Shown piece after piece: positions 1 through 8,408 of a stretch of DNA of 34,620 nucleotides (its first letter is position 1; each line of letters starts with the position of its first letter). Source of the DNA: JBOGFI01 sp050743365 (GTDB taxonomy: Bacteria > Actinomycetota > Acidimicrobiia > IMCC26256 > JACDBD01); contig JBOGFI010000070.1 of the NCBI GenBank assembly GCA_050743365.1, forward strand, positions 1 to 34,620. The letters are read 5' to 3'. The translations under genes were made by a program, and so were the position numbers. The notes below the pieces were generated by a model, which saw only the letters and a program-made list of their open reading frames with translations, was not told the origin of the DNA and did not search any database.

Positions 1-869
1 CCGTACAGGCGGGCGAGGCTGCGGGCGTCGCCGATGCCGCCGCCGCCGGGGATCTCGGCCGCACGAAAGCGCGCGTCGTTGGCGACGGAGGCGGCGCCGT
101 CGACACCGCCGTGCTCGCCGACGAGCAGCGCACGGCCCGTCAGCGCGTCGGGGCGCGTCGCCTCGGCGATGAGCAGGGCGAGGGCCGGGTCGGCGGGGAG
201 CGCCGGGAGCAAGTCGGCGACACGACGATGGTGCTCGGGCGGCAGGCCGATCCAGAGGTCGAGCCCGAGCGGCGCGGCGACGTTGGCGCGGAACCAGGCG
301 CCGAGGGGTTCGCCCGTGACGCGGCGCACGATCTCGCCGAGCAGCCACCCGTAGGTGAAGGCGTGGTAGCCGAGGCGGCGGCCCGGCTCCCACAGCGGCG
401 GCGCCGCCGCCAGCGCGGCCGCGATCGCTTCGGTGCGGCCCCAGCCGGCGGGGTCGGCCAGCGTGACCAGCTCCCGGTATCCGTCCCACGTCGGCATGCC
501 CGCGGTGTGCGTGAGGACGTGCCGCGTCGTGACGGCCTCCTTGCCCGCGGCCGCGAACTCCGGCCAGTAGCTGGCGACGGGCGCGTCGAGGTCGAGCTCG
601 CCCCGCTCGACGACCACCTGGACGCACAGTGCGGTCACACCCTTGGTCGCCGACCAGAGCGCACCGAGCGTGTCGGCGCGCCAGGGCGCACCGGTTCGCG
701 CCTCGCCGCCCCAGAGGTCGACGACCTTGCGACCCTCGACGTAGGCGGCGAACGCCGCCCCGACCTCGGGGCCGTCGGTGAAGTTGCCCGCGAACGCCTC
801 CCGGACCCGCTCGAACCCCGCCTCGACCGAACCGTCGATGCTCGGGCGGCGTCGGGGGCGCGCCGTCAT
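1..869 (-). CDS. Beta-lactamase-fold serine hydrolase (class C / esterase EstB type), C-terminus off the window
   Basis: The reading frame starts at ATG 869 and is still open at base 1, so about 289 residues are visible and the C-terminus is missing. The fold is that of penicillin-binding-protein-like serine hydrolases: SATK (SxxK nucleophile motif) follows LGALW at about residue 92, LTHTAGMP lies downstream, and YHAFTYG occupies the position of the catalytic YxN-type motif. There is no signal peptide, which suits cytoplasmic esterases or lactonases of this family rather than periplasmic beta-lactamases. A paralogous hydrolase lies at 17211-18335, next to a luciferase-like monooxygenase. The substrate cannot be read from sequence; an ester or lactone formed by neighbouring oxidoreductases is plausible. 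Confidence 0.85.
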   Translation of the reverse strand, partial: MTARPRRRPSIDGSVEAGFERVREAFAGNFTDGPEVGAAFAAYVEGRKVVDLWGGEARTGAPWRADTLGALWSATKGVTALCVQVVVERGELDLDAPVASYWPEFAAAGKEAVTTRHVLTHTAGMPTWDGYRELVTLADPAGWGRTEAIAAALAAAPPLWEPGRRLGYHAFTYGWLLGEIVRRVTGEPLGAWFRANVAAPLGLDLWIGLPPEHHRRVADLLPALPADPALALLIAEATRPDALTGRALLVGEHGGVDGAASVANDARFRAAEIPGGGGIGDARSLARLY

Positions 870-925
870 GCCGGGAAGCGTCGCGTACCGAGACGGCGCA
901 CGCGCCCGGCCCGGCGCCGCGCCCG

Positions 926-1930
926 TCACCGGCAGGCCAGGGTGGCCTGTACGCCGACGTGGTCGCTCGCCCAGTAGAGCCCGTTGACCGGCTCGGCCAG
1001 GGGCTCGTCGGCGAAGCCCGCTGTACGCGGGAAGCGGGGCTCGCAGCCCCGGCCCGGGCGCACGAGGAGGAAGTCGATCCTCACGCTGTAGTCGCGGCCC
1101 CCGATGGTGTCGGTGCCGTCGAGGACGGTCTCCTCGGGCCCGCCCCCGCCGCCGGTGCAGCCGGCCTCGGTGGCGCGGTCGCACTCGGGGTTCCCGGCCT
1201 CGAGCCAGGCGTCGACGAACCCCGCGCCGGTGAGCGTCGTGATCGTCGGGCTGCCGGGCGTGGCGTTGAGGTCGCCCGCCACGACGCTCAGCGCCGCGGG
1301 CTCGGGCCGCCGGTCGAAGAAGTCGACGACCTCGAGGGCGTGGCACTCGTTGGTGACGAGCCCGACGGGGCAGATCGCCGGGCACCGGGTGGCGTCGCAG
1401 GGCGGGTTGTTCGAGCTGCTGGCGAAGTGGGCGGTGAGGAAGTCGACCGGCCCGGCATCGGACTCGACCCGCACCCAGTAGGCCTCCCACGGGAAGTTGG
1501 CGATGTCGAGGTAGCCCCGCTCGACGATCGGTAGACGGGTGAGCACCATCTCCCGGTCGGGGCTGTCGACGCGCTCGCCCTCCCAGGCGATCTCGTAGGT
1601 GCCGTCGCAGGTGTCCTCGAGCGCGGGCCCGATGAGCTCCTCCTGGCGGGCGCCGACCTCCTGGAGCCCGACGAGATCGGGGCAGCCGGCGGCCTCGAGG
1701 TGCCGCACGAGCACCTCGACGCGGTCGGGGGCCTGGCAGAAGTCGGTCTCGGCGGGACAGAACAGCCCGTGGAGGACGTTGTAGGTGACCACCTGGACGC
1801 CGGCGCGCTCACTTGCCTCGGCATCCGGCTTCCCCGCCCGCTCCTCGTTCGTCCCGCTGCCGTTCGAGTCGCACGCGAGCGCGCCCAGAACGAGCGCGGC
1901 CACCACCGCCAACGCCCTCCGAACGGTCAC
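926..1930 (-). CDS. Secreted lipoprotein of the endonuclease/exonuclease/phosphatase family
   Basis: The start is set at GTG 1930, which overlaps the stop of the upstream SDR (GTGA). It gives a 334-aa protein beginning with a short basic and hydrophobic segment and a lipobox ending ALAC, so it is probably a lipoprotein acting outside the membrane. The phosphohydrolase fold is clear: TYNVLHG near the start of the domain, LQEV (metal-binding Glu), TAHF, GDLNATPGSP (the GDxN motif), RIDFLLV and the terminal ASDHVGV motif with the catalytic His. Several extra cysteine pairs in the middle (DATRCPAICP, NPECDRATEAGC) suggest disulphides, as expected for an exported enzyme. Substrates of this fold include nucleic acids, phosphoinositides and sphingomyelin; the actual one is unknown. 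Confidence 0.88.
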   Translation of the reverse strand: MTVRRALAVVAALVLGALACDSNGSGTNEERAGKPDAEASERAGVQVVTYNVLHGLFCPAETDFCQAPDRVEVLVRHLEAAGCPDLVGLQEVGARQEELIGPALEDTCDGTYEIAWEGERVDSPDREMVLTRLPIVERGYLDIANFPWEAYWVRVESDAGPVDFLTAHFASSSNNPPCDATRCPAICPVGLVTNECHALEVVDFFDRRPEPAALSVVAGDLNATPGSPTITTLTGAGFVDAWLEAGNPECDRATEAGCTGGGGGPEETVLDGTDTIGGRDYSVRIDFLLVRPGRGCEPRFPRTAGFADEPLAEPVNGLYWASDHVGVQATLACR

Positions 1931-2754
1931 TCCGCGGGCCGATCGCGCGTCGCGGCGAAGCGGGCGGAAAGCAAGCGCGACTGCTCGGCACGGGGCAGCG
2001 ACGACAGGGCGGCGAAACCCTCGCGGAACCGTTCGCCCGGCGTCATCTCGACCTCGTGGCCGATCGCGTCGAGTACCTCGCGGGCGACCCGCGCCGGCGG
2101 CACCGGCGGTTCGGGGAGGTTCTCGGGGTCGTAGTCGTAGTGGCGGCGGAAGTTCGGCGTGTCCATCGCGGGGCCGATGACGCCGAGCACGTCCACACCG
2201 CGGGGGCGCCACTCCTGGTGCAGAGCCTGGGCGAGGGTCAGGCCGAACGCCTTGGTGGCCGAGTACACCGCGAGACCGGCCGTTCCCGCGACGCCCGCGC
2301 CCGAGCCCATCAGCACGATGCCGCCGCGCCCGCGCTCGAGCATCCTGCGCCCGAAGTGGTCACACACCGCCAGCGGGCCGGTCACGTTGATCGCCACCTG
2401 CGCGCGCGCGTGATCGAGACCCTCGTCGAGGAACGGCCCGATGAAGTGATCGGTGGCGTTGTAGACGACCAAGCCGACCTCGAGGTCGTCGGTCACCGTG
2501 CGCAGCGTGTCGAGGAAGTCACCGGCAACGAGGTCGAGCATCACCGGCTTCGCTTCGACGCCGTGCGCGCCCGCCACGCCGCGCGTCACCGCTTCGAGGG
2601 GCGCCCAGCGGCGAGCGGCCGCCACGACGTTCACGCCGCGGCGGCCGAGCTCGCGCGCGTACGCCTCACCCAGCCCCTCCGATGCGCCGAGCACGACCGA
2701 CCACGGCCCGTACCGCCCCTGGAACGACTTCTCGGTGCCCGGCTCCGGTGTCAT
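1927..2754 (-). CDS. SDR family NAD(P)-dependent oxidoreductase
   Basis: This 275-aa classical short-chain dehydrogenase has GASEGLGEAYA as the glycine-rich nucleotide-binding motif, YNATD in place of the usual NNAG, the conserved Ser in MGSGAG, and YSATK as the catalytic Tyr-x-x-x-Lys. A purine-rich stretch (AGAGGCGGGAG) directly precedes ATG 2754 and supports that start. Its stop codon overlaps the GTG start of the lipoprotein gene by four bases, so the two are probably translated from one message. The YNAT variant is typical of the branch that includes ketoreductases acting on bulky acyl or steroid-like substrates, but the substrate is not readable here. Confidence 0.88.
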   Translation of the reverse strand: MTPEPGTEKSFQGRYGPWSVVLGASEGLGEAYARELGRRGVNVVAAARRWAPLEAVTRGVAGAHGVEAKPVMLDLVAGDFLDTLRTVTDDLEVGLVVYNATDHFIGPFLDEGLDHARAQVAINVTGPLAVCDHFGRRMLERGRGGIVLMGSGAGVAGTAGLAVYSATKAFGLTLAQALHQEWRPRGVDVLGVIGPAMDTPNFRRHYDYDPENLPEPPVPPARVAREVLDAIGHEVEMTPGERFREGFAALSSLPRAEQSRLLSARFAATRDRPAE

Positions 2755-2836
2755 CTCCCGCCTCTCTTTCCGACCACCGACCCGACCGTAGATTGGAGGC
2801 GAAGCCAGCGGAGCGCCACCTGTCCGACCGGGCTCG

Positions 2837-3754
2837 CTACCGGCGCACGCGGACGACGTCGTAGTCGACCTCGGGTCCCACCGGCGTGCCGAAGCGCGCG
2901 TTCACGACGTACAGATGCCGGTCGAAGAGATCAGCGGTCGTGGGCACGCGAAACCGCTCGCTCGTGATGACCCGTCGAACCTCACCACGCTCGAGGTCAC
3001 GGTCGAGCCGTACGACCGAGATCTGGTTGTTGGTGTTCTGGACCACGTAGACGTCACGTCCGACTGCGACGAGCCCGTCACCGTTCTCCACGGCCTCACC
3101 GCTCAGGTCGACCAGCGTGGCGTCACCCGTGTCCGGGTCGACCGTGTAGAGCTCCCCTCGACCGTAGTGGACGATCAGCAGCGCCCGTCCGCCCCGGAGC
3201 GCGACGATGCCGTTGGCGTTGAAGCCACCCGGGTCGAAGACGAAGTCGCCACCGAGCGGTACCTCCTCGACCTCGGTCGGGTCGTCGAGCGACATGCGAT
3301 AGAGCACCGGCCGGAGCGAGTCGGTGAACCACGCCGCGCTCCGGGCCACGTCGACGTCGTTCACGAACGACGGCTCGGTTGTCAGCTGCACCACCGCCAG
3401 CTCCTCGCCGGAGCTGGTCTCGTAGACGGCCGCGCCGCCCGTGGGCCCGCCCGCGACGAACAGGCGGCTGGTCCGCCGCTCGAACCCGAGGCCCCACGCC
3501 GAACCGAGGCCCGGGGAGGAGACGAGCAGCTCGCCCTCGCCCGTGGCCGCGTCACCCCGGAAGACGGCACCGCTGGCCGGGGAGCCGACGAAGAAGGTCG
3601 AGCCCTTGCCGAACACGATGCCCTCGGGTGCGAACCCGTTCGGGAGCGGGATCCCCTCGGGCGGCGCGCCCGTCGCCGACGCGTCCACAACCGCCACCGC
3701 CGAGACGAGTCCCAGCACGAGGAGCATCCGCACCATCGCAGTCACGCGCCGCAT
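2837..3754 (-). CDS. Secreted SMP-30/NHL-like beta-propeller protein
   Basis: The start is taken at ATG 3754 because AAAGGAAGG lies just upstream and the first 30 residues form a signal peptide: basic MRRVTAMVRM, then a hydrophobic stretch ending near ASATG. Longer in-frame extensions run back into the BKACE gene and look like shadow sequence. The 305-aa product shows a repeating pattern of strands with short motifs such as GFAPEGIVFG, FFVGSPASG, GLGFERRTSRLFVAGG, NANGIVAL, ELYTVDPDTG and DVYVVQNTNNQISV, as in six-bladed SMP-30, gluconolactonase or NHL propellers. A catalytic metal site cannot be confirmed, so it could be an exported lactonase or a non-enzymatic binding protein. Confidence 0.75.
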   Translation of the reverse strand: MRRVTAMVRMLLVLGLVSAVAVVDASATGAPPEGIPLPNGFAPEGIVFGKGSTFFVGSPASGAVFRGDAATGEGELLVSSPGLGSAWGLGFERRTSRLFVAGGPTGGAAVYETSSGEELAVVQLTTEPSFVNDVDVARSAAWFTDSLRPVLYRMSLDDPTEVEEVPLGGDFVFDPGGFNANGIVALRGGRALLIVHYGRGELYTVDPDTGDATLVDLSGEAVENGDGLVAVGRDVYVVQNTNNQISVVRLDRDLERGEVRRVITSERFRVPTTADLFDRHLYVVNARFGTPVGPEVDYDVVRVRR

Positions 3755-3786
3755 CGTCGGCCTTCCTTTGGGTCCGTCATGGGTTA

Positions 3787-3800
3787 CCCCCGATCGGGGG
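3787..3800. promoter_or_regulatory. Perfect 14-bp palindrome between genes
   Basis: CCCCCGATCGGGGG is perfectly self-complementary. It lies between the stop of the BKACE gene (3865) and the start of the propeller gene (3754), both read leftward. No T-run follows it on the transcribed strand, so it is not a standard intrinsic terminator. It may be an operator for the propeller gene or part of a GC-rich hairpin. Confidence 0.35.
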
Positions 3801-3864
3801 GTCTCGGTCGTCGACCCCGAGATGCGCCGCGTCCTCTCGTGTTCGCCGCCGACAGAAGGCATCG

Positions 3865-4788
3865 TCACCTCGGGGCCGGCGCGGTCACCGGCAAGCCGAA
3901 GCGGTTGCGAACGTCGGCGCTCGACGCCACCGGTCGCCCGGCTTCGGCCGCCCAGCTCACCGCCTGCTCGACGAGCGACGCGTTCATGGCGCCCCGCGCC
4001 GCGCCGGGGGAGTCGCCCACGCCGACGCGGATCCCTCCTCCGCGCTCGAGCGCGTGCCGGGAGAGGCGTTCGACCAGCCCGGGGTCGGCGATCGCATACG
4101 GCACGAGGACCCACTCGACGTCGACCCCCTCGGGGATCTGGGCCAGATGCAGGTCGAGCGCCTCGGCGGCGGGGGTCGGGCCCACGGCCCAGGCGCCGGA
4201 CAGGAAGATCTTGTGGAGCACCGGTGTGCGCAGCCGACCGGCCTCGGCCAGGAGGGTCATGGTGCGGGTGAACCCGACGTCGAACGCCCCGAGCGTCGGC
4301 GCCATGCCCATCGCGTACGCGCGATCGATCGCGTCGACGACGAACGGCAGCCCGTTGTCGACGACCGCGGCGCCGTCCCCGAGCCACTCGAGCCCGACGA
4401 AGTCGTGGTGCGCCTCGTCCCAGAGCACGACACTCACCGACCCGATGTCGACAGGGGCCAGCTCGAGCCCGTGACGCGCTCGCAGGGCCCATACGTGGTC
4501 GAGGCGTCCGCTCGGCGGTACCGAGGGATCGACCGGGTAGCTGGGGTAAGCAAGAAGGCCACCGGTGCGTATGGGATCGAGCGCGGCGCCATACAGGTCC
4601 ACATCACCGAGGCGCTGGTCGCCGGTGTCGGGGTCGCGAGCGTGCCAGTGCACGATCGCCGCACCGCTGTCGCGACAGCGCAGCGCGTCGTCCGCGCACT
4701 CGCTCGGCGTGATGGGCACGTGCGGGTTGGCAGCCCGGCTCGTGGCCTCGTTCAGCCCGACCTCGACGATCACCGCGTCGTGCTCCAT
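3865..4788 (-). CDS. BKACE family (DUF849) beta-keto acid cleavage enzyme
   Basis: The 307-aa protein belongs to the family of 3-keto-5-aminohexanoate cleavage enzyme, zinc TIM-barrel proteins that condense a beta-keto acid with acetyl-CoA to give a CoA thioester and acetoacetate. Zinc-site motifs are visible: Glu in VGLNEAT near the N-terminus and the HWHARD His-x-His pair, with GDP-like loops later (GVGDSPG). The start ATG 4788 shares one base with the stop of the TetR gene (TGATG), so the pair should be translationally coupled. Length is typical for the family. The keto-acid substrate is unknown. The neighbouring TetR and luciferase-like monooxygenase suggest a catabolic route that opens a ring or chain and yields a beta-keto acid. 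Confidence 0.9.
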   Translation of the reverse strand: MEHDAVIVEVGLNEATSRAANPHVPITPSECADDALRCRDSGAAIVHWHARDPDTGDQRLGDVDLYGAALDPIRTGGLLAYPSYPVDPSVPPSGRLDHVWALRARHGLELAPVDIGSVSVVLWDEAHHDFVGLEWLGDGAAVVDNGLPFVVDAIDRAYAMGMAPTLGAFDVGFTRTMTLLAEAGRLRTPVLHKIFLSGAWAVGPTPAAEALDLHLAQIPEGVDVEWVLVPYAIADPGLVERLSRHALERGGGIRVGVGDSPGAARGAMNASLVEQAVSWAAEAGRPVASSADVRNRFGLPVTAPAPR

Positions 4789-5408
4789 CACCTGGTCGTC
4801 CCCCAGGCGCGCACCCCGGCGCGCAGTGCGGTTTCTGTTGCCCGCACGAACCGGGAGTCGTGCGCGGCGTCGCCGTACTCGAGCCAGTTGAGCACGGCCT
4901 CGAGCAGGTAGCCGACCACGGCGTGAGCCGCCCATTCCACCGTGTCCGCCGGCGCCCACGTCGAGAGCGCATCCCGGGTGGTCGCGAACGCTCGTTGGCG
5001 CACCGCATCGGCATGCCGAGCGAAGCGTGGCTCGCGTGCTGCGTGGCGCCACAGGACGCGGAAGGCATCGGGGTCGTCGCGGCCCACCGCCAGCAGGGCG
5101 CCGGTATCGATGCCGAAGCGCCCGGTCGGTGCGCCGCGCGCGTCGTCGACGCGCGCCGCCGCCCGCTTCAGCACCGCGCGGTACAGGGCTTCCTTGGAGT
5201 CGAAGTGGCGGTAGACGATCAGCGGCGTGATCCCCGATGCCGAGGCGATCGCCGCCATCGACGTGTCGGCGAAGCCGCTGCGGGCAAAGGCGGCGCCGGC
5301 ACCGGCGAGGATCGCCTCACGGCGCGCCTCGGCCGATATGCGCCGGCGCGGCTTCCGGCGCGCGCCCACCCGGCCCCGTGTCGTGCGGGCCCGTGTCGTG
5401 GTTGCCAT
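4788..5408 (-). CDS. TetR family transcriptional regulator
   Basis: The 206-aa protein has a very basic N-terminal tail and then a TetR helix-turn-helix: EAILAGAGAAFARSGF, followed by TSMAAIASASGITPLIVYRHFDSKEALYRAV. The C-terminal domain is helical and diverse, as usual for ligand-binding halves of this family. ATG 5408 is chosen over the in-frame ATG 5423 because the latter lies inside the promoter palindrome at 5411-5428. It is divergent from the monooxygenase at 5473 and coupled to the BKACE gene, so it most likely represses both directions and itself. The basic tail could also contact DNA. Confidence 0.9.
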   Translation of the reverse strand: MATTTRARTTRGRVGARRKPRRRISAEARREAILAGAGAAFARSGFADTSMAAIASASGITPLIVYRHFDSKEALYRAVLKRAAARVDDARGAPTGRFGIDTGALLAVGRDDPDAFRVLWRHAAREPRFARHADAVRQRAFATTRDALSTWAPADTVEWAAHAVVGYLLEAVLNWLEYGDAAHDSRFVRATETALRAGVRAWGTTR

Positions 5409-5410
5409 AA

Positions 5411-5428
5411 GTATAATCCGCATTATAC
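5411..5428. promoter_or_regulatory. TetR operator overlapping divergent -10 elements
   Basis: GTATAAT-CCGC-ATTATAC is a perfect 7-bp inverted repeat with a 4-bp spacer. Each arm contains TATAAT: 5412-5417 reading right toward the monooxygenase and 5427-5422 reading left toward the TetR gene. An A/T-rich palindrome in such GC-rich DNA, exactly between divergent genes, fits an operator at which bound TetR would block both promoters. The rightward transcript would have a leader of about 45-50 nt with AGGAGG at 5461-5466. The leftward transcript would be nearly leaderless. Confidence 0.72.
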
Positions 5429-5472
5429 ATTCAACGGGACGGGGCGAGCGGGACGAGGCGAGGAGGCGCGGG

Positions 5473-6831
5473 GTGCGGTTCGGGATCTTCTGCGAACACC
5501 AGGTCCCCCGTCCGTGGGAGGACGGCGACGAGCGCCGCGTGTTCGCTGAGGCGCTCGAGCAGGTCGAGCTGGCCGACCGGATCGGGATCGACTGCGTCTG
5601 GGTGGTCGAGCACCACTTCCTCGAGGAATACAGCCACTCGAGCGCCCCCGAGGTGTTCCTGGCGGCGGCGTCGCAGCGGACATCCCGCATCCGGCTCGGC
5701 CACGGCATCGTGCAGATGCCGCCCGCCTACAACCACCCCGCCCGGGTGGCCGAGCGCGTCGCCACCCTCGACATCGTCTCGGACGGTCGGGTCGAGTTCG
5801 GAACGGGCGAGTCGTCGTCGGGCGCCGAGCTGGTCGGCTTCGGGATCGATCCGCCGGCCAAGCGTGAGATGTGGGAGGAGGGATTGCGGGTGGCGCTGCG
5901 GTGCATGACCGAGACGCCTTTCAGCGGGCACGCCGGTCAGCACGTGACGTTGCCGCCGCGCAACGTCGTGCCCAAGCCGCTCCAACGGCCCCACCCGCCC
6001 GTCTGGGTGGCGTGCACGCGGCGCGAGACGATCCACCTGGCCGCTCAGCACGGCATCGGCGCGCTCGCGTTCGCGTTCTTCGATCCCGAGGAGGCGCGCC
6101 ACTGGGTCGAGGACTACTACGAGACACTGGCCGCCGAGGGGGTGCCGATCGGCGACGCGGTCAACGCCAACCTGGCGTGCGTGACGAGCTTCATGTGCCA
6201 CCCCGACGAGGCCGAAGCCGTCGCGCGCGGTGCCGAGGGTGTCAACTTTCTCGGTTACTCGCTCGGGCACTACTATGTCTTCGGACGTCACTGCCCGGGC
6301 CGTACCGACCTGTGGGATGAATACCAACGCCAGCGTGCGGGCGCGGGCTACGACCCCGAGGCCGTCGCGATCGCCGCCGCCCACGGCGAAGAGCTCGGCG
6401 CCAAAGCCGTGCAAGCGGGCACGAGCGGCATCCGGGGCGCGATGGGCACGCCCGCCCAGGTTCGTGAGTACCTGCGTCGTTACGAAGCCTGTGGGGTCGA
6501 CCAGGTGATCCTCGCCACCGCGGCCGGAAGAAACCGTCACGAGCACGTCATGGAGAGCCTCGAGCTCTTGGGGCGCGATGTGCTCCCGGAGTTCGCCGAG
6601 CGAGAGGAGCAGCACCAGAGTGACAAGGCGGATCGCCTGGCCCCCGTCCTCGAGGCGGTCATGGCCCGCAAGCCGGCGATGGACCATCCTCCGCTCGTTC
6701 CCGACTACGAGATCCCGGCGCTGCCGCGCGCCGACGCCGATCAGTCGAGCTCGGAGAAGTTCCACTCCTGGCTCGACGACTACGCCGCCAAGATCGCCGC
6801 CGGTGAGGACGTCAGCAAACGACTCGCCTGA
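5473..6831 (+). CDS. Luciferase-like monooxygenase (LLM class flavin-dependent oxidoreductase)
   Basis: GTG 5473 is the start because AGGAGG lies six bases upstream and the protein then begins with the family's strand motif (RFGIFCEHQ). The 452-aa product shows bacterial-luciferase TIM-barrel signatures: EHHFLEEYSHSSAPEVFL, RIRLGHGIVQMP, NHPARVAERVATLDIVSDGRVEFGTGESSS, then VPKPLQRPHPPVWVAC. A late AQVREYLRRYEACGVDQVIL block is typical of the C-terminal barrel end. It should use FMNH2 or F420 to oxidise a small organic molecule. The C-terminus (about residues 385-452) is longer than in the paralogue at 16013-17191, with which well over half of the residues are identical. Expression is probably controlled by the divergent TetR. 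Confidence 0.93.
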   Translation: MRFGIFCEHQVPRPWEDGDERRVFAEALEQVELADRIGIDCVWVVEHHFLEEYSHSSAPEVFLAAASQRTSRIRLGHGIVQMPPAYNHPARVAERVATLDIVSDGRVEFGTGESSSGAELVGFGIDPPAKREMWEEGLRVALRCMTETPFSGHAGQHVTLPPRNVVPKPLQRPHPPVWVACTRRETIHLAAQHGIGALAFAFFDPEEARHWVEDYYETLAAEGVPIGDAVNANLACVTSFMCHPDEAEAVARGAEGVNFLGYSLGHYYVFGRHCPGRTDLWDEYQRQRAGAGYDPEAVAIAAAHGEELGAKAVQAGTSGIRGAMGTPAQVREYLRRYEACGVDQVILATAAGRNRHEHVMESLELLGRDVLPEFAEREEQHQSDKADRLAPVLEAVMARKPAMDHPPLVPDYEIPALPRADADQSSSEKFHSWLDDYAAKIAAGEDVSKRLA

Positions 6832-6956
6832 GCGCGGGCATGCGACGGCACGCGCGCCCTGCGTTCGGCCTTTGGGAAACCCTGCACGCTGGCGCTGCGA
6901 TCAGCCGTGCAGCAGGAACGAGACGTTGTCGTTGAAGGGGCAGGCTCGGTGCCGGG

Positions 6957-7127
6957 CGTCGGCGGAAGTATTCGCTGGGGCGGAGCTCGAGGTCGCAGAC
7001 GGTCCGTCCGTTGAGCTTGGCGATGAAGTCGAGACCCCCGTCGAGCATCAGCAGATACCGCGGCACCCAGCTCGCGATGAGCTCGCCGACGCCGATCCGT
7101 AGCTCGGGATGACGGGCGATGTGCCGT
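6957..7127 (-). pseudogene. Amidohydrolase-2 family C-terminal remnant
   Basis: Read leftward, the frame gives HPELRIGVGELIASWVPRY, then a segment around LMLDGG and ELRPSEYFRRR. This is characteristic of the C-terminal half of amidohydrolase-2 (decarboxylase-like) proteins, where a GCGE/ASWVP-type segment precedes the metal-site loop. No N-terminal half or start codon is present, and after YFRRR the frame loses resemblance. A short stop-terminated stretch in another frame near 6903-6955 (ending NDNVSFLLHG) may be a further scrap of an unrelated gene. I treat the segment as a decayed fragment. Confidence 0.6.
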
Positions 7128-7580
7128 TCACGGTAGGCGGGCTGCACGGCGGTCACCCCCCGCCTGTTGGAGCACGGGGAGCACAGCCTCGGCAAAAGCC
7201 GCATGCTCGTCTCGGCCTCCTCCAGCGGCATGTCGCCGCACCTGAAGATGAGCACGAGCTCACGCGCGTCGAGCAACGCTGGATGTCCGACAGCTTCTCG
7301 AGGCACCGGGCTGGCGTTCCGAAGCACTGGCTCGTGGCGAACGCGCTGTTGGGGTCGAGTTCGGCCTGCTGCAGGAACTCGCCCATCTGTGCGTAGTGCT
7401 CGTAGCCCTTGGTCACCCGGAAGTGCTCAGGCTCGTCGAGCTCGTAGTGACGGCGGGCGCTGTCCTGGTAGTTGGCCATGCAGCGCATGCCCGATGCACA
7501 GTGTCGTTCTCCGACGCGGAGCAGTACACGAAAGACCACCACCACGGGCTGCTCGGCGACCAGCCCCGCTCGGCCCGAAT
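7128..7580 (-). pseudogene. Decayed luciferase-like monooxygenase
   Basis: Three leftward frames must be joined to recover a recognisable monooxygenase C-terminus. One frame gives ANYQDSARRHYELDEPEHF and then FGTPARCLEKLSDIQR. A second continues ARELVLIFRCGDMPLEEAE. A third ends FAEAVLPVLQQAGGD and a stop at 7128-7130. The joins fall near 7275 and 7200. Upstream, another shift is needed around 7520-7560. The N-terminal two thirds of the barrel are missing; a possible trace (SLLVQNFPDLDR) is near 7660-7700. Either the gene was deleted internally and then accumulated indels, or this stretch is badly assembled. Confidence 0.65.
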
Positions 7581-7728
7581 GGCTTTGAACGAGCGACGTC
7601 GGCTGGCTCCGTTCGTGCGCTTCCCCGCGCCTCGGACCGATCGAGGTCGGGGAAGTTCTGCACGAGCAGACTGACCCCACCTTCAACGGTCGCACCTCCG
7701 CCTGGCGAGGAATCAACCAAGCAATTGA

Positions 7729-8361
7729 TCATGTCCCTCGCCCGCGCCTGTCGAGCCGCTCGATCCGCTTCATCTGCCAGGTGCTCTGGAAGTTGACGCT
7801 CACCCGTACCCGCGCCGGTTTGGTCTGCTTGGGCACACAGTGCCGCCAATCGCGTTGAGACCGGCCGCCCATCACCACGAGATCTCCGCTCGCGGGTGAC
7901 AGCCGCATGCTCGGACCGCCGGACCGTGCCTTGAGGAGGAACGTCCGCTGCGCACCCAACGTGAGAACCGGGACGATGCACTCGTCGCGTCGACACGACG
8001 GCCAGTCGCCGTGCCAACTGGTGCTGTCTCGCTCGTTCCGGTAAAGGTTGAGCCAGAGCCCGTCGTAGGGCACCTCGTAGTGGCGAGACAGCACCGTGGC
8101 GGCGACTTTGACGATCCCCTCCGGTGCCGTGGCGATGTTCGGGAGCTCAGCGGTGAGGCGGGGCTCGTCGACGAGACGGTTGAACATCCAGCGCTGTCGC
8201 TGCTCCCAGCCAATGGAGGAGACCAATCGGGCCAGAAGGAGCTCACTGCCTGACAACCAGCCCGGGACAAGCTCGACCCAGGATGTGTCATCGAGATCGA
8301 CGCGGCGTGCCCCGCCGAAGGTCTCGTCGACCGACAACTCCGCTCCCGGGAGCAGCGTCAT
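7729..8361 (-). CDS. AlkB-like 2-oxoglutarate/Fe(II) dioxygenase
   Basis: The 210-aa protein resembles AlkB-type dioxygenases, which oxidatively demethylate alkylated DNA bases. Visible motifs are WHGDW (the His-x-Asp iron ligands), LTLGAQRTFLLK, SGDLVVMGG, the distal ligand His in DWRHCVPK, and the 2-oxoglutarate-binding Arg in RVSVNF. The second Arg usually found at the end of that strand (xxFR) is Gln here, which is unusual. ATG 8361 gives the normal family length; GTG 8385 is an alternative start. It follows the Ada-AlkA gene on the same strand, so the two likely form an alkylation-damage response unit. Confidence 0.86.
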   Translation of the reverse strand: MTLLPGAELSVDETFGGARRVDLDDTSWVELVPGWLSGSELLLARLVSSIGWEQRQRWMFNRLVDEPRLTAELPNIATAPEGIVKVAATVLSRHYEVPYDGLWLNLYRNERDSTSWHGDWPSCRRDECIVPVLTLGAQRTFLLKARSGGPSMRLSPASGDLVVMGGRSQRDWRHCVPKQTKPARVRVSVNFQSTWQMKRIERLDRRGRGT

Positions 8362-8408
8362 CTGCTCGGTTCCGAGCTCGGGCACATCGACGCGTTGGTG
8401 CGCGGAGA

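Noticed and set aside
3787..3800. Intrinsic terminator at the CCCCCGATCGGGGG palindrome
   Set aside because: There is no T-run after the palindrome on either strand and the loop would be too short for a stable hairpin.
3379..4911. A rightward reading frame of 510 codons
   Set aside because: It is the antisense of the propeller and BKACE genes, is Arg/Pro/Ser-rich and shows no domain pattern; such long shadows are expected at this GC content.
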